A stretch of 12,422 bases of DNA, taken from Saprospiraceae bacterium. Its GTDB lineage: Bacteria; Bacteroidota; Bacteroidia; Chitinophagales; Saprospiraceae. The notes beneath the pieces are model-generated. The model was not told the origin of the DNA, ran no database searches, and saw only the letters and a list, made by a program, of their open reading frames with translations. Numbering within the stretch: position 1 is the first letter of the stretch; every line of letters begins with the position of its first letter. The stretch is taken from assembly GCA_020628755.1 (NCBI GenBank), contig JAHDEQ010000049.1, forward strand, positions 10,366 through 22,787, read 5' to 3'. Below, one piece after another: positions 6,734 through 12,422 of the stretch. Position numbers and translations under genes: made by a program.

Positions 6734-9268
6734 TTATCGAGCCAACATCAATTTTTGATGATGAACTATATTGGATTTTAAATCTCGAATTTTGGTAAAA
6801 TATAAACCATCGGGGAAAGAACTCAAATCCAATTCAGGCTGCAATAATTGCTGATTCAGCAATTGTCCCGTACTTGAAAAAATACTCACCTCAAAATTAG
6901 AATAAGCTCCATTTTCTAAACGAATAGTAAACAATCCAGCAGAAGGGTTGGGATAAAAAACAATGGAAGATTGTTTTTTGTCAATGCTTTCGGTAGAGGT
7001 GTTGGGCGGAATTTCACTACCCACAACAGGTCGAATCATCAAAGCACCACTTATAAAATCAAGCCCTTCCCAAATATTATCACCTAAATTTCCAAACAAA
7101 ATAGATTCATCTAAAAGATTATTTTTGTCCAAACCAACGGGCATAGCATCTTGAAAATTATTGCTCACCTGCTGCCAACCCACATAAAAATCGCCTACAG
7201 GTAAGGCAAGAGCTTCCAAGTTGCCTGCGGCATCTTGAAAACGATAAGTGGTAAAGCCTTGCAAAGTATCGGCAACTTCGTCGGCATACAAAGGTTGAGT
7301 ACTCAACGAATATTCGGGCTCGTCATCCAATTCTCCAATCCAAACATTCAGCTTGATTTGTTGATTGCTAACATTAGAAGTAAAGCGTGGAATGTACAAT
7401 TGAATTGCTCTAAGCGAATCAGCTTGGTTAGCATGAAATTTTACAGCGACTTGCGTGCCAGGTCCCTGCGCACTAATACTCGACTCGGCCGAGCCATCGT
7501 CATAAGCAAAGTAATTGTCGAAGACCGTTACTCGGCGCACGGTATCGTTAGCAGCAGCACCTACAGCCGTATTTTCGTCCGAAACTAAGGTATATTCTAA
7601 TTCAAAATCAAATTTATCGCCACTAAAACCAGCCATTTGGCTCAAATAATTTGCACCTGTCCAGATATTTGGAAAAACAAGTGGATTGTCCGAATCCAAG
7701 TCATATACGCTTATGCGTTGTTCGCCAGCAGAAATATTGGCTTCTTGACCACTAAATAAAGTCTCTTCAAAAACAGAAGTATTGCTTGAAATTTCGGTTA
7801 ATGAAATTTGAGAGTTTCCTGCATTGGCATCTTCGTCACTATTATTAAAAATACCAACCTTGACAAAACGGTTGAGTTCGTCGGCCTCATTGCCTTCAAA
7901 ATGCGACCAGGGCATACTAGAGTAGGGATGCAAAATATCGTCGGGCAACTGCGTAAAAGCAACATCTTCAAAAACAGCTCCTTGGTTCATAGCATCTAGT
8001 AGCACATAGTCCAAATGCCAATTGTCCACATTGCCCGAACCTGCCGACTTATTGTAAAATCGAAACTGGAATCCCGAATGTAAAAATTCTGGCGTAAACT
8101 CATTGAAATAAGAGTAGCGTACAAAACGAGGAATAGAGTCGTTGGGTACAGTTTGAGGTAAGCCAGGAAAAGCAGCAATTTCTATCCATTGGTCTAACTC
8201 ATTTTTGAATTGTAAAACTAAAGAGTCGGTCAACTCAGGTTTATCCCCACAACCTTTGGGTTGTAGATAGAAACTCAAAGAAGCACTACTTTGACCACTC
8301 AAATCAATGTATGCAGAAGTCAAAATATCCGAAGGAAAATCATCGCCGAATGCATAGGGACTACCGCCGCCATCTATGCCATCAAAGGTTGCTACGCCTA
8401 CCGACGGAGCTTGAAAGCCAAGTGTATTGTTGACAAAGACGCTATTGGTTAGCCATTTTTCTGTATTTGGTAGTGGGCCACCTTGCGAAAAGTCATCAAA
8501 AAAGGGAAGTTGAATGGTGTCTTGTTGAACTAAAACTGGAATTTTGACAGTATCGCAAACAGTAGCATCGTCGCAAAGCACGACGCATACTTCGTCCGAA
8601 TCAGAAAAAGTAGAAGATTCGTACAAAAGACATAAACCTGCCAACTCAACATACGTATTGAGGTCTTCAAATTCGCCACAATAAAACTCATCAGCGATTT
8701 CTATCGAAACCCAATTGCTAGGCAAGGGAAGGGTATCCATCTCTAAGCAAAGTTCAAAACTTTCTTCGGCTTCCAACTCCATCAAACTTTCTGTTCTGGA
8801 CTGATTGGCTCTTTTTATGACAATAGGAAATTGTAAGGTATCGCATTCGGAATTACTTTTGCAAAATTCGACACAAACCGTATCTCTTTCTAATGTTAAA
8901 CCACTATTAGAAGCAAAACTAACACAAGTAGAGTCTATACTAAGCGAGCCAAAGTCAATTGGTTCGCAATTGACTAGGCCAATACTTGCGCCTGCCGATG
9001 TTTGACCCAAAGTATCTATACAAAACTCGATTGTTTCTCCCGAAACAACATATTGAATTTCTTCTTCAATCAAATCACTTCTGAAATTAGCATTTTCTAA
9101 GCCATAGCGTTTGCGAAAAGCAGCACGTTGTACCTCTTTTTGCTGTGCTTTTTCGAGTGCAATTTTTTCTAAAACAGGATTGATTTCGAGGGTTTTTTCT
9201 ACAATTTGAGCTTGTAAAAAAGAAAGAGGTAAACTGCTAATCAGTATCAAAAATAGTAGCCGTATCAT
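6734..9268 (-). CDS. Secreted multidomain protein with type A T9SS C-terminal sorting domain
   Basis: The 844-residue product starts with a signal peptide (hydrophobic 2-18, cleavage near LQA|Q at 20/21). A charged, probably helical stretch (24-70) leads into two tandem Cys-rich modules of ~83 residues (70-153 and 167-249), each with E.FE/I.C at the start and DxVCV.(F/L)C....CDT...P(I/V) at the end. Residues ~254-427 look like the MAM/jelly-roll module common in Bacteroidota secreted proteins (FFDDFS, SLSFYLQPKG, NVDNWHLDYV). A second beta-rich region follows at 585-750 (YFAYDDGSAE). The tail (769-844: FYPNPSAGLF, F.V.IFSSTGQLL, L.(S)FPDGLYF) is the type A T9SS sorting domain, so it is exported across the outer membrane and surface-attached or released. 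I see no catalytic motif. The last 29 bp are duplicated downstream. Confidence 0.9.
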   Translation of the reverse strand: MIRLLFLILISSLPLSFLQAQIVEKTLEINPVLEKIALEKAQQKEVQRAAFRKRYGLENANFRSDLIEEEIQYVVSGETIEFCIDTLGQTSAGASIGLVNCEPIDFGSLSIDSTCVSFASNSGLTLERDTVCVEFCKSNSECDTLQFPIVIKRANQSRTESLMELEAEESFELCLEMDTLPLPSNWVSIEIADEFYCGEFEDLNTYVELAGLCLLYESSTFSDSDEVCVVLCDDATVCDTVKIPVLVQQDTIQLPFFDDFSQGGPLPNTEKWLTNSVFVNNTLGFQAPSVGVATFDGIDGGGSPYAFGDDFPSDILTSAYIDLSGQSSASLSFYLQPKGCGDKPELTDSLVLQFKNELDQWIEIAAFPGLPQTVPNDSIPRFVRYSYFNEFTPEFLHSGFQFRFYNKSAGSGNVDNWHLDYVLLDAMNQGAVFEDVAFTQLPDDILHPYSSMPWSHFEGNEADELNRFVKVGIFNNSDEDANAGNSQISLTEISSNTSVFEETLFSGQEANISAGEQRISVYDLDSDNPLVFPNIWTGANYLSQMAGFSGDKFDFELEYTLVSDENTAVGAAANDTVRRVTVFDNYFAYDDGSAESSISAQGPGTQVAVKFHANQADSLRAIQLYIPRFTSNVSNQQIKLNVWIGELDDEPEYSLSTQPLYADEVADTLQGFTTYRFQDAAGNLEALALPVGDFYVGWQQVSNNFQDAMPVGLDKNNLLDESILFGNLGDNIWEGLDFISGALMIRPVVGSEIPPNTSTESIDKKQSSIVFYPNPSAGLFTIRLENGAYSNFEVSIFSSTGQLLNQQLLQPELDLSSFPDGLYFTKIRDLKSNIVHHQKLMLAR

Positions 9269-9617
9269 TAATGGGAAATGTATTTTTTAGTAATTCTTGG
9301 TTTGGTTTTTCTTATATAAATTGTTCTTTTTCATTGCCAAAAAGAACCAAAACGCTAGTCGAATCGCATATTTCTCAAAACTTTTGACCTAGATTTTAAA
9401 AATTTCTACGCTATAGCTCCAAAATTTTAAAAATTCTCCCTTCGGGCGGTCAAAATTTTGGAAATTGCTTTTTTCGACCTACTAATTTTTTCTAAACCGA
9501 GAATTGCTGGTGTTTTTTAATTTATTTACCTTGAAATAAGGTTGAAAATTATATTCGATAACGTTTCTAAAAACGTACAAAGATAGGATTTGTTGCTCGA
9601 AGACTGTGTTGAAGTGC
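9269..9617. other. Gene-free spacer with imperfect long inverted repeats
   Basis: No credible coding sequence is seen on either strand. 9321-9350 folds as a hairpin (TTGTTCTTTTT with AAAAAGAACCAA, one bulge). 9376-9389 pairs imperfectly with 9448-9460, and CCAAAATTTT at 9419-9428 pairs exactly with 9452-9461. Inside, ATTTTAAAAATT occurs twice (near 9393 and 9423) as a direct repeat, and a small CCC-TTCGGG hairpin sits at 9438-9446. No TAnnTTTG promoter box was found for the minus-strand gene at 9268. Confidence 0.55.
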
Positions 9618-9664
9618 CTATGTGTTTGCGTGTTTGCGAAATTCATAAACACGCAAACACATAG
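9618..9664. repeat. Perfect 18-bp inverted repeat downstream of PASTA gene
   Basis: CTATGTGTTTGCGTGTTT (9618-9635) is the exact reverse complement of 9647-9664, with an 11-nt loop. The right arm ends 15 bp past the PASTA gene stop. The arms are built from GTGTTTG-like units, and a partial extra unit (ACACAAACACG) lies between the arm and the stop. There is no T-run on the minus strand, so it is not a classical terminator. A short ORF reads through it on the minus strand but is low-complexity and unlikely to be a gene. Confidence 0.65.
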
Positions 9665-9679
9665 ATACACAAACACGAC

Positions 9680-10528
9680 CTAATAACAATCATCAGGACG
9701 ATACTGCGTCAAATATAAATCGAAGGAAGTACCCATAGGAATTTGCTGGTTGGGACTAAAGCTAGGGATTTGTTTCCAAATAAAAGCCTCTTGCTCGTCA
9801 GAGATAGTTGCATCTTTGATAAGAGAACCGACACTTAGACTATAATTATTGATGATAAATTGAGCTTCTTTATATGACATACAAACCAAGTCGGGGGACT
9901 CGACCATTGTGCCGCCACGCTCTGTAACGACAAATTCTAGCACGCTTCCGTCTGGAACTTCAACCCCTTTGTTGATGTCCTCTTCGGTGATTTTCTTGTC
10001 GCCATGAAATAGGTGTAGAATCGTATTGGCTTTATATTTTGGATTAAAGATTTTTTCTTTGATTTTAGATTGAATGCCTCGGCGAGCCAATTTATTGGAA
10101 TAATGATTAAAATCATAATTGCCCACCAAGTCGGGGAGGCGTTTCATGTCAGGAATGGTTTTGACAATTTGAAGATAGATGGTTCTATCTTCTTTTACCC
10201 GTGAAAGCGGATTGGGTTTTTGGTCAATGATTTCTCCAGGGCGCAGTTCGGGACGAGAGACGGAATCATTAACAACCAAATTAAAGCTACGGGCTTCGGC
10301 TTTTTTCATCGCCTCATCCAAATCCATACCAATATAATCATGGACTTGCAAAGACTCCCCATGTTTGGTATAGCAACGCATCCACCAAAATGTAAGCATC
10401 AGAAAGAAGGCCACCGTGCCTACCATTCCCAAGAAATTTTTGAGGAAAATTCCACTAGTCAAAAAATAGAATAATTCTTTGCCGTATTTTTTTAGACGTT
10501 GTGTAAATGTCAACTTTGTATCTGTCAC
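9680..10528 (-). CDS. Membrane-anchored PASTA-domain protein
   Basis: This 282-residue protein has a short basic cytoplasmic N-terminus, one membrane helix (about 28-50, ending FWWMRCY) and an outside part with three PASTA-like modules (about 60-123, 130-203, 209-276). Each begins with a P/D..G/S......A pattern and ends with (I)..Q.P......(V/G).I.L(.)(V/L). There is no kinase domain, unlike the Ser/Thr PASTA kinases of Firmicutes and Actinobacteria; small kinase-free PASTA proteins are usual in Bacteroidota. PASTA modules bind peptidoglycan or its precursors in other families, so a cell-wall role is likely. The start is a GTG at 10528; an in-frame stop lies 36 bp upstream with no ATG between, so GTG is the best choice. 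The ligase-like gene on the same strand at 12185 supports a wall context, although two lipoprotein genes separate them. Confidence 0.88.
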   Translation of the reverse strand: MTDTKLTFTQRLKKYGKELFYFLTSGIFLKNFLGMVGTVAFFLMLTFWWMRCYTKHGESLQVHDYIGMDLDEAMKKAEARSFNLVVNDSVSRPELRPGEIIDQKPNPLSRVKEDRTIYLQIVKTIPDMKRLPDLVGNYDFNHYSNKLARRGIQSKIKEKIFNPKYKANTILHLFHGDKKITEEDINKGVEVPDGSVLEFVVTERGGTMVESPDLVCMSYKEAQFIINNYSLSVGSLIKDATISDEQEAFIWKQIPSFSPNQQIPMGTSFDLYLTQYRPDDCY

Positions 10529-10565
10529 CTTTAAGAATTTAGGTTTTTCGTTTTCTCCTTCAAAT

Positions 10566-10596
10566 CAAAATTAGTCTTTTGTAAGTAAACGCCCAA
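10566..10596 (-). promoter_or_regulatory. Candidate Bacteroidota promoter for the PASTA gene
   Basis: On the minus strand TAATTTTG (10566-10573) matches the TAnnTTTG -7 consensus, and a TTG at 10594-10596 lies 20 bp upstream, the usual -33 spacing. The predicted start of transcription is near 10560, giving a leader of about 30 nt. An A/G-rich AAGGAG occurs in that leader but is too far from the GTG to be a normal ribosome site. Confidence 0.5.
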
Positions 10597-10620
10597 TTTA
10601 TTGGGGGAAATTGTTAGGGA

Positions 10621-10655
10621 AAAAAGAGACTCTATAAAATATGGAGTCTCTTTTT
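10621..10655 (-). terminator. Intrinsic terminator of lipoprotein gene 1
   Basis: A perfect 12-bp stem (10621-10632 with 10644-10655) has an 11-nt loop and a T-run on the minus strand, six bases past the lipoprotein stop. It separates the lipoprotein transcript from the PASTA gene, which then needs its own promoter. The A/T flanks could also work on the + strand. Confidence 0.85.
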
Positions 10656-10660
10656 AGTTT

Positions 10661-11158
10661 TTAAAATTTGTAGTTGAGGTCGAAGTAACCGTCTGTTACT
10701 TGTATGGTGTCGTTACATTCATTTATAGCTGCGAATTCAAATTCACTTATTAGGTAATAGTCTAAAGAATCAATTTCATTGATTTTGATAAAGTTAGTTG
10801 ACGCTGTATCTAATGTATAAATTTGACAATCTGTCGAATTAGTATAATCAATGTATATTCTTTCTAAGTAGAGAAGTGGTGTCTCAACACCTATATAATC
10901 AATATAACAATTTAAATCTATTACAGATTCATTGTTTCCTGCTACTAAACCTAGTCTATTGTCAGATGGATAGAAATATAAATCAGAGGGACTAGAATCA
11001 AACAGTCCCCCTCCAGCCGGTTCCCAATCTTCGCCATTGATTTTACAGCGTAGGGTAGCATGGGCATCTTCGGTGCTTGGGGTCATATCGTCATCGGAGT
11101 TACAAGAGGCAGCGATAAAAAGGCTGCAAAAGCAAAAAAGGAAAAGTATGTTTTTCAT
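10661..11158 (-). CDS. Small surface lipoprotein, paralogue 1
   Basis: The 165-residue product has a lipoprotein signal peptide with lipid-attachment Cys19 (FIAASC). The next residues, N-S-D-D-D, fit the S-(D/E)3 surface-export signal described for flavobacterial lipoproteins, so it is predicted to sit on the outer face of the outer membrane. The N-terminal block MTPSTEDAHATLRCKINGED then WEP is followed by a beta-rich core and a C-terminus ending in GYFDLNYKF. It resembles the small Bacteroidota lipoproteins with a C.(V/I)NG..W motif whose function is unknown (DUF6252-like, from memory, not searched). Its tandem neighbour has the same N- and C-terminal blocks but a different core. A terminator follows directly. 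No enzymatic motif is seen. Confidence 0.82.
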   Translation of the reverse strand: MKNILFLFCFCSLFIAASCNSDDDMTPSTEDAHATLRCKINGEDWEPAGGGLFDSSPSDLYFYPSDNRLGLVAGNNESVIDLNCYIDYIGVETPLLYLERIYIDYTNSTDCQIYTLDTASTNFIKINEIDSLDYYLISEFEFAAINECNDTIQVTDGYFDLNYKF

Positions 11159-11168
11159 AAGAGGTGAT

Positions 11169-11254
11169 TTTTTAAATGTTGTTCATTGTCAGAACAGGAT
11201 GATAAAGATTTCAGGATAGTCAGGATTTTTTTGCGCTTGGTTATAAATCCTGTC
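11169..11254. repeat. Upstream repeat, copy 1 (86 bp)
   Basis: This block directly precedes lipoprotein gene 1 and matches 11922-12008, which directly precedes lipoprotein gene 2, with three substitutions and one T-run length change. It contains three AGGAT units and a hairpin (CAGGATTT 11221-11228 with AAATCCTG 11245-11252). It probably holds the shared promoter/leader, though no TAnnTTTG box was found. Read on the minus strand, the recurring ATCCTG units are typical of dispersed intergenic repeats in Bacteroidota. Confidence 0.8.
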
Positions 11255-11259
11255 GTATC

Positions 11260-11319
11260 AAGAGAATCTAGCATCCTTTCCCTTTCGGGTTCATTCTCTT
11301 AAACTGCTACTAGCAGTTT
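11260..11319. other. Two hairpins in the spacer between lipoprotein genes
   Basis: AAGAGAAT (11260-11267) pairs with ATTCTCTT (11293-11300). Immediately next, AAACTGCT (11301-11308) pairs with AGCAGTTT (11312-11319) across 3 nt, a perfect stem. They lie 70-130 bp past the stop of lipoprotein gene 2 and could end its transcript, but no minus-strand T-run follows. The rest of 11320-11390 shows nothing recognisable. Confidence 0.5.
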
Positions 11320-11390
11320 ATTTTACTTTGTAAAAATCGTTCATTCTTGTGCTGACAGTAGTGGAGTAATCGGAGAGGGATAGCTTTATT

Positions 11391-11912
11391 TTAGAATCGG
11401 TAGTTTAAGTCAAAATAACCTTCAGTTACATTGATTGTATCTTGACAATTATTGATTACTGAAAAATTAAACTCAGCTTTTATAAAGTAGTTAATAGTGT
11501 CTATTTCGATTATTGTTATTTCATTATCGACTTGAGAATTTAATTCTTCATAATATTTACATTCAGATATATTATCACTATTAGAAATATACCAGATATC
11601 TTCTATATCTTTAATTCTATTAACCCCTAACTCTGTATTAGTGAGACTTAGCATTATAGTACCTCTTAAAGCAGAATCAGAGGTTGTATTTGAAGCATCG
11701 AATACAAAGAAACCATCATAATCGTAATATTCTAGTCGATATGGTTTAGAAGTAAACAAATCCCCCCCCTTCGGTTCCCAATCTTCGCCATTGATTTTAC
11801 AGCGTAGGGTAGAGTGGGCATCTTCGGTGCTTGGGGTCATGTCGTCTTCGGAGGTGCAAGCAGCAGCGAGTAGTAGGCTGCAAGTGAGTAGTAAAAAGAA
11901 TGTTTTTTTCAT
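11391..11912 (-). CDS. Small surface lipoprotein, paralogue 2 (with G8 tract)
   Basis: This 173-residue lipoprotein has Cys19 in LLAAAC, followed by T-S-E-D-D, again matching the acidic surface-export signal. The N-terminal block (MTPSTEDAHSTLRCKING then EDWEP) and the ending (GYFDLNYRF) are nearly the same as in the gene downstream, while residues ~55-135 are largely unlike it. Eight consecutive G bases encode K48-G49-G50; a slip there would shift the frame about 30 residues into the mature protein. The two genes are head-to-tail at a constant ~754-bp offset, so they arose by tandem duplication. Function unknown; surface exposure and the divergent core suggest interaction with a varying partner, which is inference. 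Confidence 0.82.
   Translation of the reverse strand: MKKTFFLLLTCSLLLAAACTSEDDMTPSTEDAHSTLRCKINGEDWEPKGGDLFTSKPYRLEYYDYDGFFVFDASNTTSDSALRGTIMLSLTNTELGVNRIKDIEDIWYISNSDNISECKYYEELNSQVDNEITIIEIDTINYFIKAEFNFSVINNCQDTINVTEGYFDLNYRF
11762..11769 (-). repeat. G8 homopolymer inside lipoprotein gene 2
   Basis: Eight C on the + strand read as G8 on the coding strand across codons 48-51. The matching site in paralogue 1 is interrupted (GGAGGGGGA), so the pure tract is specific to this copy. Confidence 0.7.
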
Positions 11913-11921
11913 GATGGTGTA

Positions 11922-12008
11922 TTTTTAAATGTTGTTCATTGTCAGAACAGGATGATAAAGATTTTAGGATAGTCAGGATTTTTTTTGCGCTTCGCTATAA
12001 ATCCTGTC
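11922..12008. repeat. Upstream repeat, copy 2 (87 bp)
   Basis: This is the direct-repeat partner of 11169-11254, placed the same distance ahead of the lipoprotein start, with hairpin arms at 11974-11981 and 11999-12006. Weak similarity continues about 15 bp further, giving the edge of the tandem duplication. Confidence 0.8.
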
Positions 12009-12184
12009 CAATCATGGGAATCCTATAAATCGTACATAGATAGCGGGAAATCTAATCTCAAATTGAAGGTAATTTCGTAGTATTTAGAAGGTAGAATGAA
12101 GTAATAAATACCAAAAACAAATATTTTATTATCCAATATCAATATTGAATAAAAATGGAGGAGAAAATCAATAAAGCCGAATGT
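12009..12184. other. AT-rich spacer without a recognisable gene
   Basis: Nothing codes here. A weak hairpin (CAATA-TCAA-TATTG, extended by TTATT/AATAA) lies near 12128-12154 past the ligase stop; it is the only candidate for ending that transcript and lacks a T-run. Confidence 0.4.
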
Positions 12185-12422
12185 TTATTTTTGGATTATG
12201 CCTAAGCTCTTTTTCCTCATCCCAAATTCCAAAATGGAATCAATAAAATGGTAAGGTTTGTAACCATTGATGGCAGCTTGATGAAAAATACAAGTAGCAG
12301 GAGTCATACCTGGTAAAGAATTGACTTCTATAATAATAGTCTCGGCTCGGTTGTTTTCAAAAATTCTTACAAAGGCATCAATACGAGCATAACCTTGTAC
12401 ATTGAGGATTTGGGCGGCTCTC
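12185..12422 (-). CDS. D-alanine--D-alanine ligase-like ATP-grasp protein, C-terminal 78 residues only
   Basis: The frame is open to the right edge, so only the end of the gene is visible. It reads ARIDAFVRIF, then IIIEVNSLPGMTPAT, then FHQAAINGYKPYHFIDSILEFG. The E-x-N-S-x-PGMT block aligns with the Mg-ATP-binding end of Ddl enzymes (EANTSPGMT in E. coli DdlB), and Asp15, Glu32 and Asn34 of the fragment match the metal ligands, with a slightly longer loop between Asp and Glu. Ddl joins two D-Ala for peptidoglycan precursors. The ending differs from typical flavobacterial Ddl, so a longer Ddl-like ligase or another ATP-grasp ligase is possible. The CDS was absent from simple ORF calls because its start is outside the window. 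Confidence 0.8.
   Translation of the reverse strand, partial: RAAQILNVQGYARIDAFVRIFENNRAETIIIEVNSLPGMTPATCIFHQAAINGYKPYHFIDSILEFGMRKKSLGIIQK

Noticed and set aside
7235..7588. 117-residue + strand ORF inside the T9SS protein gene
   Set aside because: Antisense to a well-supported secreted protein gene and without domain features.
9482..9676. 64-residue minus-strand ORF after the PASTA gene
   Set aside because: Its first part is simply the 18-bp inverted repeat translated; low complexity, no ribosome site, no family resemblance.
12156..12206. Short + strand ORF starting MEEKINKAE
   Set aside because: Only 16 codons, overlaps the ligase 3' end in antisense and has no supporting signal.

Overview
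The window looks like chromosome from a Bacteroidota (Bacteroidetes) bacterium, probably a gliding or surface-living member of the Saprospiria/Cytophagia type. The evidence is the gene families: a giant Ig/PKD-repeat protein with a CHU_C (type B) sorting domain, a PorP/SprF barrel, a second secreted protein with a type A T9SS sorting tail, and lipoproteins with an acidic Bacteroidota surface-export signal. Base composition is AT-rich. Genus cannot be fixed from the sequence alone.

Left third (1-5972, + strand): the 3' part of a large secreted adhesin, then a PorP/SprF outer-membrane protein, then an OmpA-family protein with a beta-propeller and carboxypeptidase-regulatory-like domains. This looks like one type IX secretion/gliding cassette: a type B cargo, its barrel partner and a peptidoglycan anchor. 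An uninterrupted hairpin sits between adhesin and barrel, and a perfect bidirectional terminator closes the operon.

Centre (6023-9268, - strand): a single-domain rhodanese, a 408-bp spacer packed with two families of palindromic repeats plus a 29-bp copy of the neighbouring gene's 3' end, and an 844-residue secreted T9SS type A protein. A second spacer (9269-9679) has no gene but contains several long inverted repeats.

Right third (9680-12422, - strand): a membrane-anchored PASTA protein, two tandemly duplicated surface lipoproteins that share nearly identical 5' ends and upstream repeats but differ in the core, and the C-terminus of a D-Ala-D-Ala-ligase-like ATP-grasp enzyme that runs off the window. 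The PASTA and ligase genes point to cell-wall functions; the lipoprotein pair lies between them.

Most novel for follow-up: the palindromic repeats with paired (compensatory) differences at 6410-6721, the lipoprotein pair with homogenised ends and a G8 coding tract that could allow phase variation, and the adhesin-SprF-OmpA cassette. I see no CRISPR, rRNA, tRNA, transposase or phage gene.
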